A DNA stretch of 64,000 bases from Nocardioides scoriae (GTDB lineage Bacteria > Actinomycetota > Actinomycetes > Propionibacteriales > Nocardioidaceae), in assembly GCF_900104965.1 (NCBI RefSeq), contig NZ_LT629757.1, forward strand, positions 372,001 through 436,000, in the 5' to 3' direction. A program made the translations under genes and the position numbers. The notes beneath the pieces are model-generated. The model was given only the letters and a program-made list of their open reading frames with translations. It searched no databases and was not told the origin of the DNA. The number at the start of each line of letters is the position of its first letter. Within the stretch, counting starts at the first letter, position 1. Shown one piece after another: positions 44,164 to 53,012 of this stretch.

Positions 44164-45077
44164 GGGGCCTCACTCGCGGCGAGCACGATCTCCTCCAGGG
44201 TGCGGCGCTCGGGACCGAGCTCGGTGACGCGCACGCCGCGCTCCACCAGGTGGGCGACCAGGCCGGCCGGGTCGGGGCTGCGCACGACCACGTGCCCGGG
44301 TCCGTGGTCGGCCACGTGGCCGTCGAGCGCCCGCAGCGCCGTGGCGACGTCGGGCGTGCGCACCCGCACCAGACCGGTGGGGGCCTGCAGCACGGACATG
44401 TCCTCCTGGAGCACCAGCCGGCCCCGGTCGAGCACGCCGACCCGGGTCGACATCTGCTCGATCTCGGCCAGCAGGTGGCTGGAGAGGAAGATCGTGGTGC
44501 CGCCGCGGTTGAGGGCCAGCAGCAGCTCGCGCATCTCGCGGATGCCCTGGGGGTCCAGGCCGTTGGTCGGCTCGTCGAGGACCAGCAGCGGGGGCCGGCG
44601 CAGTAGCGCCCCGGCGAGGCCGAGCCGCTGGCGCATGCCGAGGCTGTAGGTGCGGGCGGGGCGGCGGTCGTCGGGGTCGAGCCCGACCTGCTCGAGCACC
44701 GCGCCGATCCGGCCCGGGCGGTCGGCGCGCGGCGAGCCGTCGATGGCGTCGAGCAGGGCCAGGTTGCGGCGCCCCGACAGGTGGGGGTAGGCGCCCGGCC
44801 CCTCGACCAGCGCGCCGATCCGCGGCAGCACCGAGGCGCCGTTGCGCGGCATCGGCTCGCCGAACACCTCGACGTCGCCCTCGGAGGCCAGGACCAGGCC
44901 GAGCAGCATCCGCACGGTCGTGGTCTTCCCGGAGCCGTTGGCGCCCAGGAAGCCGTAGACGTCGCCCTCGCGGACCTCCAGGTCGACGCCGTCCACCGCG
45001 CGCACCCCGCCGCGGTAGACCTTGGTCAGGCCGCGGGTGCGGACCACCGGCGCGGTCGCCCCGCCCGTCGCGGTCAC
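44160..45077 (-). CDS. ABC transporter ATP-binding protein
   Basis: A 305-residue ATPase. Walker A is GANGSGKTT at about 47-55, signature YSLGMRQRLGLAGALL, Walker B LLVLDEPTNGLDP and switch SSHLL. The C-terminal 90 residues are the accessory domain common to drug, bacitracin and lantibiotic exporter ATPases. It overlaps the upstream RseB-like gene and the downstream permease by four bases each. Confidence 0.92.
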   Translation of the reverse strand: MTATGGATAPVVRTRGLTKVYRGGVRAVDGVDLEVREGDVYGFLGANGSGKTTTVRMLLGLVLASEGDVEVFGEPMPRNGASVLPRIGALVEGPGAYPHLSGRRNLALLDAIDGSPRADRPGRIGAVLEQVGLDPDDRRPARTYSLGMRQRLGLAGALLRRPPLLVLDEPTNGLDPQGIREMRELLLALNRGGTTIFLSSHLLAEIEQMSTRVGVLDRGRLVLQEDMSVLQAPTGLVRVRTPDVATALRALDGHVADHGPGHVVVRSPDPAGLVAHLVERGVRVTELGPERRTLEEIVLAASEAP

Positions 45078-46183
45078 CGGCCCACCGGGTCGACCAGGCG
45101 CACGCCGGCCGCGAGGTCGTCGGCGGCCAGCACGAGCGTCGCGGGCGTGACGGTGCCGAGGTAGACGTAGGTGGCGCGACCGGCCCCGTCGAGCAGGACC
45201 GAGAGCGGGCCGAACTCCAGGGCCTGACGCTCGCCGGTGTCGCGCACGTTGCCGGCCTTGCGCAGCTCCTCGCGCAGCCCGCGGGCCACGAAGTCGCGCA
45301 GCGGCACGGCCAGCACGGCGGTCGGCCCCCGGCCGTAGACCCCGACCGCGCCGAAGTCCGCCGGGTCGCCGCGGCGCGCCAGGCCGGCGACCTCGTCGGG
45401 CACCTGGAACGGGGCGTAGCGGTTGGCACCGGCCGCCTCGTCGAGCGTGCGGCCGCGGGCCACCTCCACCCCCGGGGCGATCTCGAGCCGGGTCTGCGCG
45501 GCCGGCGGTCGGCCGAGCGAGAGCGAGGTCACCTCGGTCGTGAGCACCGGGCGCTCGCCGGCCGGGCCGGCGTACACCTCGACGCGCAGGGGGAGCCCGG
45601 ACTCCTGGTCGGCCCACAGGTCGACGCGGGTGATGGTCGAGCGGTCGTCGTCGGGCACCAGCCGCAGCCCCGCGGCGGCCCGGCCGGCGACGCGCTCCGA
45701 CGGCAGCCGCGAGAGCTCGCCCGCCCGGGCCCCGGCGAGCAGCCGCTGCGCCAGCGCGACCGGCACCACGTCGTCGTCGTCGGGCAGCCGGATGGGGGAG
45801 TACGGCGTGACGCTGACCCGGTTGCCCTCGTAGCGCCACCGGACCAGCCGGTCGCCCTCGCGGGCCAGGTCGGTCTCGCCGCTCTCGCGGACCCGGTCGA
45901 CCCGGTAGTCCTCGGGGCCCTGCCACCACACGCGCAGCCGGCTCGACTCGCCGAGCAGCCGGACCACGCCGCCGAAGGTGTCGCCGGTCAGCGGCACCTC
46001 GAGCGAGCCCTGGGTGGCGACCTCACCGGACCAGCCGGTGCGGTCGGCCGCCTGCACCCGGTCGGCGAGGGCGCGCGCGCTCTCGCGCGTCTCCGCCACG
46101 GGCAGGGCGCGGACCGCGAGCGGGACGACGACCAGGGCCGCCGTGACGGCGAGCACGACCAGCCATCGCGCCGCAGGGACCAT
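45074..46183 (-). CDS. RseB/LolA-like membrane-anchored protein
   Basis: A 369-residue protein with an N-terminal signal anchor (residues 7-26, WLVVLAVTAALVVVPLAVRA) and a predicted extracytoplasmic beta-rich domain. Segments such as TFGGVVRLLGESSRLRVWWQGPEDYRVDRV and ITRVDLWADQESGLPLRVEVY resemble the MucB/RseB-LolA half-barrel fold that binds lipids or lipoproteins. It heads the exporter operon, so it may present a lipidic ligand to the ABC transporter. The ATG is seven bases from TACGGT (leaderless promoter), divergent from leuS. Confidence 0.65.
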   Translation of the reverse strand: MVPAARWLVVLAVTAALVVVPLAVRALPVAETRESARALADRVQAADRTGWSGEVATQGSLEVPLTGDTFGGVVRLLGESSRLRVWWQGPEDYRVDRVRESGETDLAREGDRLVRWRYEGNRVSVTPYSPIRLPDDDDVVPVALAQRLLAGARAGELSRLPSERVAGRAAAGLRLVPDDDRSTITRVDLWADQESGLPLRVEVYAGPAGERPVLTTEVTSLSLGRPPAAQTRLEIAPGVEVARGRTLDEAAGANRYAPFQVPDEVAGLARRGDPADFGAVGVYGRGPTAVLAVPLRDFVARGLREELRKAGNVRDTGERQALEFGPLSVLLDGAGRATYVYLGTVTPATLVLAADDLAAGVRLVDPVGR

Positions 46184-46190
46184 GCCCCTC

Positions 46191-46196
46191 ACCGTA
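46191..46196 (-). promoter_or_regulatory. Leaderless-type -10 (TACGGT)
   Basis: TACGGT on the minus strand, seven bases, then the ATG at 46183. Confidence 0.5.
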
Positions 46197-46233
46197 CGAC
46201 CCGTGCGAAGCGCGGGACCGGGCCGAGCAGCGC

Positions 46234-46239
46234 TAGGAT
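46234..46239 (+). promoter_or_regulatory. Leaderless-type -10 (TAGGAT) of the leuS leader
   Basis: TAGGAT, six bases, then the GTG of the leader peptide at 46246. Transcription would begin on the leader start codon. Confidence 0.6.
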
Positions 46240-46245
46240 GGCGGT

Positions 46246-46272
46246 GTGAACCGCGCCCTCCTGCTTTCCTAG
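46246..46272 (+). CDS. leuS leader peptide (Met-Asn-Arg-Ala-Leu-Leu-Leu-Ser)
   Basis: An eight-codon ORF, GTG AAC CGC GCC CTC CTG CTT TCC TAG, with three consecutive leucine codons at 46258-46266, immediately before the leucyl-tRNA synthetase gene. The stop codon runs directly into a 10-bp hairpin. CTT is rare in this genome, which would increase sensitivity to charged tRNA-Leu. It is too short to be found by ordinary gene callers. Confidence 0.75.
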   Translation: MNRALLLS

Positions 46273-46317
46273 CCGCGTCGAGAACGACGCGGCTGCCCCT
46301 CCCTGCGAGGGGCTTTT
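46271..46317 (+). terminator. leuS attenuator: pause hairpin and intrinsic terminator
   Basis: AGCCGCGTCG-AGAA-CGACGCGGCT (46271-46294) is a perfect 10-bp stem. It is followed with no gap by GCCCCTC-CCTGC-GAGGGGC (46295-46313, 7-bp) and TTTT. This is the layout of an amino-acid attenuator: ribosome stalling on the leucine codons would mask the first stem. An alternative pairing GCTGCCC (46292-46298) with GGGCAGC (46326-46332) could open the terminator stem. Confidence 0.75.
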
Positions 46318-46359
46318 GCATGTCCGGGCAGCACCACCGACGACCAGAAGGCACCCGCC

Positions 46360-48843
<2,484 letters not shown>

Positions 48844-48852
48844 CCGGGACGA

Positions 48853-48889
48853 GCCCGACCGAGGCGGGGCCCGGCCTCGCCGGTCGGGC
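48853..48889. terminator. Bidirectional hairpin between leuS and the convergent SDR-like gene
   Basis: GCCCGACCG pairs with CGGTCGGGC, with a further AGGC/GCCT pair inside, in the 57-bp space between convergent stops. Confidence 0.6.
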
Positions 48890-48900
48890 CCGCTGCGGGC

Positions 48901-49548
48901 TCAGAGCTTGCGGACGGCCTCGGCGACGGGGCGGTCGCCGGCGACGACGGCGAAGGTCTTGCCGATGGTGTTCTCGGTCTCGAGCACCTCGGCGAGCACG
49001 TGGGCGACGTCGCCGCGGGTGACCGAGCCGTAGTCCACGTCGCCGACCTGGACGGTGCCCGTGGGGACGTCGTCGGTCAGCTTGCCGGGCTGGACGATGG
49101 TCCAGTCGAGGGCCTCCTGGGCGCGGACGTGGTCGTCGGCGTCGCGCTTGGCGCGCAGGTAGACCTGGAAGACGTCGTCGGAGTCCTCCTCGATGCGGTC
49201 CTGGCCCATCGAGGAGATCATCACGTAGCGCCGCACGCCCGCGGCCACGGCCGCGTCGGCCAGCATGATCGCCGCGCCCTTGTCCACGGTCTCCTTGCGC
49301 CGGGCGTTGCCGTCGGCGCCCCCACCGGCGGCGAAGACCACGGCGTCGGCGCCGCGCACGATCTCGGTGACCCGCTCGACCGAGGTGTCCTCGAGGTCGA
49401 GCTGCTGCCAGCCGATGCCGTCGGCCTCCAGGTCCGGCACGTGCTCGGCGGAGCGGATCAGCCCCACCACGTCGTGCCCGTCCTGGCTGACGAGCCGGCC
49501 CAGCTGGCGGGCGATCTGTCCGTGTCCTCCGGCGATGACGATGCGCAT
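48901..49548 (-). CDS. NAD(P)-binding SDR-like protein (atypical, NmrA/YwnB type)
   Basis: A 215-residue atypical SDR: RIVIAGGHGQIARQLGRL (Rossmann loop GGHGQIA), LDLEDTSVERV, AVVFAAGGGADGNA, YVMISSMGQ and WTIVQPGKLTDD, as in NmrA/YwnB-like proteins that bind NAD(P)(H) as oxidoreductases or redox sensors. It lacks the YxxxK active site of classical SDRs. ATG at 49548 lies seven bases after TAGCGT. It is divergent from the DHA2 exporter. Confidence 0.87.
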   Translation of the reverse strand: MRIVIAGGHGQIARQLGRLVSQDGHDVVGLIRSAEHVPDLEADGIGWQQLDLEDTSVERVTEIVRGADAVVFAAGGGADGNARRKETVDKGAAIMLADAAVAAGVRRYVMISSMGQDRIEEDSDDVFQVYLRAKRDADDHVRAQEALDWTIVQPGKLTDDVPTGTVQVGDVDYGSVTRGDVAHVLAEVLETENTIGKTFAVVAGDRPVAEAVRKL

Positions 49549-49555
49549 GGGGCCG

Positions 49556-49605
49556 ACGCTAGCGCCCGGGCGGTCAGGTCGCCCGTGAGGCTGCCCGGCT
49601 AGCGT
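49556..49605. promoter_or_regulatory. Pair of divergent leaderless -10 hexamers
   Basis: TAGCGT on the minus strand (49556-49561, seven bases from the ATG at 49548) and TAGCGT on the plus strand (49600-49605, six bases from the GTG at 49612). With 63 bases between the two start codons, the -35 regions must overlap. Confidence 0.55.
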
Positions 49606-49611
49606 GGGGAG

Positions 49612-51078
49612 GTGACCGCCAGCGAGACGACGAGCCCGAGCACGGAGGGTCACGACGACCGCTGGAGGGCACTGGCGGTGTGCCTGGTCGCCGGCGGGAT
49701 GTGCCTGCTCGACGTCAGCATCGTCAACGTCGCGCTGCCCTCGATCCGCACCGGCCTCGACGCCGACGACAGCGACCTGCAGTGGGTGGTCGCGGGCTAC
49801 TCGCTGGCCTTCGGCATGGCGCTGGTGCCGGCCGGGCGGCTGGGGGACGCGCGCTCGCGCCGCACGGTGTTCATGTGGGGCGTCGCGCTGTTCACCCTGG
49901 CCAGCGCCGCCTGCGGGGCCGCACCCAGCGCGCTGCTGCTCTCGGTGGCGCGGGTGGTCCAGGGCGTCGGCGGCGGCCTCATCACGCCGCAGGTCTCGGG
50001 CTTCATCCAGAACCTCTTCAAGGGCCCCGAGCGGGGCCGCGCGTTCGGGCTGTTCGGCGCCAGCATCGGCGTCTCCACGGCGATCGGTCCGCTGCTCGGC
50101 GGGCTGCTGGTGCAGCTCGGCGGTCCCGAGATCGGCTGGCGCCTGGTCTTCTACGTCAACCTGCCGATCGGGCTGCTGCTGCTCGTGCTGGCCCGGGCCT
50201 GGCTGCCGGTCACCGAGCGCGGTCCGCGGCAGTCCCTGGACCCCGTGGGCGTGGTGCTGTTCGCGACCTCGATGCTGCTGGTGCTGCTGCCCGTCGTCGA
50301 GGGCGGCCAGGGGGCCCCGCTGTCGCAGCGGCCCTGGTGGTTGCTCGGGGTCGCGGCGCTGCTGCTGGTCGCGTTCGTGCTGTGGGAGCGTCGGTGGGCG
50401 GCCCGGGGCAACGAGACGCTCGTGGACCTGCGGCTGGCCCGGGTGCCGTCGTACGTCTTCGGGCTGGGGCTGGGCACCTGCTACTTCGCCGGGTTCACCG
50501 CGATCTTCATCGTGCTGACGCTCTACCTCCAGCAGGGGCTGGGCTACTCCGCCCTCGAGGCCGGGCTCAGCCAGCTGCCGTTCGCGGTCGGGTCGGCCGT
50601 GACGGCCTTCTACGGCGGTCGCATCGTGCAGCGCTACGGCCGCGTGCTCGTGCTCGTCGGCCTGCTCGCGGTGGTGGTCGGGCTGCTCGGCGTCGACCTG
50701 CTGGTGCCGCACCTCGACGGGCAGGTCGGCCTGCGGCTCGCCCCGCTGCTGCTGCTCGCCGGCGCCGGCGGCGGCCTCGTGATCGCGCCCAACATCACGC
50801 TCGCCCTCGACGAGGTCGAGCCCGCGCGTGCCGGCGCCGGGGGCGGGCTGCTGCAGACCGCGCAGCGCGTGGGCGGGGCCATCGGCGTCGCCGTCGTGCT
50901 GGCGCAGTTCTTCGCCGTGGTCGGCTCCGGCGGGGAGTACGCCGAGGCCGTGTCGGTCTCGCTGCGCACCACGGTCGGCCTCGTCGTGCTGGCCCTGCTG
51001 CTGGGCCTGGTCGACCTGGCCCGCCGGGTCCGCAGCGACGAGGTGGGCGTCGCACCCGGGGCGGGGGCCGGTCGCTAG
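49612..51078 (+). CDS. DHA2 family MFS exporter
   Basis: A 488-residue 14-helix drug:H+ antiporter. Seen: DVSIVNVALPSI at about 34-45, LQWVVAGYSLAFGMALVPAGRLGDARSRR (motif A), ARVVQGVGGGLITPQVSGFIQ (motif B) and GASIGVSTAIGPLLGGLLVQ (motif C, proton antiporter signature). It exports small lipophilic compounds, but the actual substrate is unknown. GTG start from a leaderless promoter. The stop codon TAG is part of the -10 of the next gene. Confidence 0.9.
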   Translation: MTASETTSPSTEGHDDRWRALAVCLVAGGMCLLDVSIVNVALPSIRTGLDADDSDLQWVVAGYSLAFGMALVPAGRLGDARSRRTVFMWGVALFTLASAACGAAPSALLLSVARVVQGVGGGLITPQVSGFIQNLFKGPERGRAFGLFGASIGVSTAIGPLLGGLLVQLGGPEIGWRLVFYVNLPIGLLLLVLARAWLPVTERGPRQSLDPVGVVLFATSMLLVLLPVVEGGQGAPLSQRPWWLLGVAALLLVAFVLWERRWAARGNETLVDLRLARVPSYVFGLGLGTCYFAGFTAIFIVLTLYLQQGLGYSALEAGLSQLPFAVGSAVTAFYGGRIVQRYGRVLVLVGLLAVVVGLLGVDLLVPHLDGQVGLRLAPLLLLAGAGGGLVIAPNITLALDEVEPARAGAGGGLLQTAQRVGGAIGVAVVLAQFFAVVGSGGEYAEAVSVSLRTTVGLVVLALLLGLVDLARRVRSDEVGVAPGAGAGR

Positions 51079-51081
51079 CCT
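51076..51081 (+). promoter_or_regulatory. Leaderless-type -10 (TAGCCT) overlapping the MFS stop codon
   Basis: TAGCCT, seven bases, then the DegV ATG at 51089. The first three bases are the stop codon of the preceding gene. Confidence 0.5.
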
Positions 51082-51088
51082 GGCCCGC

Positions 51089-51946
51089 ATGCGCGTCGCC
51101 CTGGTCACCGACTCGACGGCGTCGCTGTCGGCCGGCACCGCGGAGCGGCTCGGCGTCACGGTCGTCTCCCTGCAGGTCGTGGTCGGCACCGTGCCGCGCG
51201 ACGAGGGCGGTCCCGACGGCATCACCCCGGCCGAGCTCGCCGCCGAGCTCCGGGCCCACCGCACCGTCAGCACCTCGCGGCCCGGCCCCGAGACGCTGCT
51301 CCGCGTCTACGAGCGGCTGGCCGCCGAGGGGGCCGACGAGATCGTCTCGGTCCACCTGTCGGCCGAGCTGAGCGGCACCTGCGAGTCGGCGCAGCTGGCC
51401 GCGCGACGCGCGCCCGTGCCGGTGCACGTGGTCGACACGCGCCAGGTCGGCATGGGCACCGGCTTCGCCGTGCTGGCCGCGGCCGAGGCGGTGGAGCGCG
51501 GTGCCGACGGCGCCGAGGTCGCGCGGCAGGCCCAGGCCCGGGCCGGGGCGACGACGTCGCTGTTCTACGTCGACACCCTCGAGCACCTCCGCCGCGGCGG
51601 CCGGGTGGGCGCCGCCGCCGCCCTCGTGGGCTCGGCCCTCGCGATCAAGCCGATCCTGCGGCTGCAGGACGGCCGCGTCGGCGCCTTCGAGAAGGTCCGC
51701 ACCGCGACCAAGGCGCTGCAGCGGCTGGAGGAGCTGGCCGTGGAGGCGGCGGGGCCGGGACGCGCCGTGGCGGCCGTGGCGCACCTCGAGAGCCGCGAGC
51801 GGGCCGAGCGCCTGGCCGCCGGGCTGACCGGTCGCCTGGGGGACCGCCTCGACCCGGGGCAGGTCCCGGTCCTGGAGATCGGCGCCGTGCTTGGCGCTCA
51901 CGTCGGGCCCGGCATGGTCGCCGTCGCCGTCGCCGCCCTGGGCTGA
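51089..51946 (+). CDS. DegV family fatty-acid-binding protein
   Basis: A 285-residue DegV-fold protein: VALVTDSTASLSAG at the N-terminus, TSRPGPETLLRVYERLAAEGADEIVSVHLSAELSGTCESA (about 63-105), VHVVDTRQVGMGTGFAVL, FYVDTLEHLRRGGRVGAAAALVGS and IKPILRLQDGRV. DegV/FakB proteins hold a fatty acid and can present it to a fatty-acid kinase. No FakA is seen here. It has its own leaderless start. Confidence 0.92.
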   Translation: MRVALVTDSTASLSAGTAERLGVTVVSLQVVVGTVPRDEGGPDGITPAELAAELRAHRTVSTSRPGPETLLRVYERLAAEGADEIVSVHLSAELSGTCESAQLAARRAPVPVHVVDTRQVGMGTGFAVLAAAEAVERGADGAEVARQAQARAGATTSLFYVDTLEHLRRGGRVGAAAALVGSALAIKPILRLQDGRVGAFEKVRTATKALQRLEELAVEAAGPGRAVAAVAHLESRERAERLAAGLTGRLGDRLDPGQVPVLEIGAVLGAHVGPGMVAVAVAALG

Positions 51947-52022
51947 GGGTCCACACCCCGCCCCGGCGTGGGAGTTGTCCACAGATCGCGGCCGGTCGGT
52001 ACCGACGCCGCCGCGCGCTTCC

Positions 52023-52028
52023 TAGCGT
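52023..52028 (+). promoter_or_regulatory. Leaderless-type -10 (TAGCGT) for comEA
   Basis: TAGCGT, six bases, then the comEA ATG at 52035. The six bases are G-rich and could double as a weak ribosome-binding site. Confidence 0.5.
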
Positions 52029-52034
52029 CGGGGG

Positions 52035-53012
52035 ATGAGCAGGCAGTCCCAGGAAGAGGTGGCCGCGGCCGCCCGACGACGTCTCGAGCTGCTCGGCCGC
52101 GAGCTCGAGCAGGCCGGGCTGCGGCGTCTCGACGAGCCGGAGCCCGAGGCCGAGCCGGTCGCCGCGGCTGCGGACACCGCACCGCTGGAGGTCGCCGACC
52201 CCGCGCCCCTGGCGCCGGTGGGCCGGCACGCCCGCACCAGGCGGGACCCGGCGTGGGCGCGGCTGCACGCCTGGGCCGCCGACCAGGTCCCCGACACCCT
52301 GCACGGCCGGGTCGCGCTCACCGCGGGGCCGCTGCTGGTCGTCGTGGTGCTCGCGGTCGTCGCCCTCGGCGGTGCTGCCGTCCTGGTGCTGCGCAGCGGC
52401 GGGGGCGCCGAGGCGCTGCCGGCGGGGTCCGGCGCCGCGCCCCCCGCTGCCTCGCCGCTGGTGCCGCTCGCCTCCGGGGCGGCCGCGTCCGGTGCCGCCA
52501 CCGGAGCCGCCGGCGCGACCGCGAGCCCGGGCGGCCCGCCGGCCTCCGGCGCCGTCGGGGCCGCGAGCGGCGAGGTGACCGTCGACGTCGCCGGCAGGGT
52601 GCGGCGCCCCGGGGTGGCCACGCTCCCCGCGGGCAGCCGGGTGGTCGACGCGCTGCGCCGCGCCGGGGGCGCACGACCGGGGGTGGACCTGACCTCGCTC
52701 AACCTCGCCCGCGTGCTGGTCGACGGCGAGCAGCTGCTCGTCGGCCGGGCGGCCCCCGCCGCGTCCGGCCCGGGCGGCGCGGCGGCCGCGGCGGCCGGGG
52801 CCGCGCCCGCCCCCACCGGCGCGCTGGTCAGCCTCAACACGGCGACCGCCGAGCAGCTCGACACCCTGCCCGGTGTCGGCCCGGTCACCGCCGCGGCCAT
52901 CCTGGAGTGGCGCAGCGCGCACGGCGCCTTCTCCTCGGTCGACGAGCTGCTCGAGGTCGACGGCATCGGCGACAAGACGCTGGCCGACCTCGCGCCCCAC
53001 GTCACCCTGTGA
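52035..53012 (+). CDS. comEA: ComEA family DNA-binding protein
   Basis: A 325-residue competence-type DNA receptor. A cytoplasmic N-terminus (1 to about 93, Arg/Glu-rich) precedes one helix (about 94-121), an Ala/Gly/Pro linker, a SLBB domain (about 180-238, VTVDVAGRVRRPGVATLPAGSRVVDAL) and a C-terminal helix-hairpin-helix (about 266-325, SLNTATAEQLDTLPGVGPVTAAAILEWR). The HhH binds DNA outside the membrane. The stop overlaps comEC (GTGA), so both DNA-uptake proteins are made together. Confidence 0.92.
   Translation: MSRQSQEEVAAAARRRLELLGRELEQAGLRRLDEPEPEAEPVAAAADTAPLEVADPAPLAPVGRHARTRRDPAWARLHAWAADQVPDTLHGRVALTAGPLLVVVVLAVVALGGAAVLVLRSGGGAEALPAGSGAAPPAASPLVPLASGAAASGAATGAAGATASPGGPPASGAVGAASGEVTVDVAGRVRRPGVATLPAGSRVVDALRRAGGARPGVDLTSLNLARVLVDGEQLLVGRAAPAASGPGGAAAAAAGAAPAPTGALVSLNTATAEQLDTLPGVGPVTAAAILEWRSAHGAFSSVDELLEVDGIGDKTLADLAPHVTL

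Noticed and set aside
46197-46359. T-box riboswitch upstream of leuS
   Set aside because: No T-box consensus (UGGN) bulge or long stem I is present, and the region is too short. The leucine leader ORF explains the structure better.
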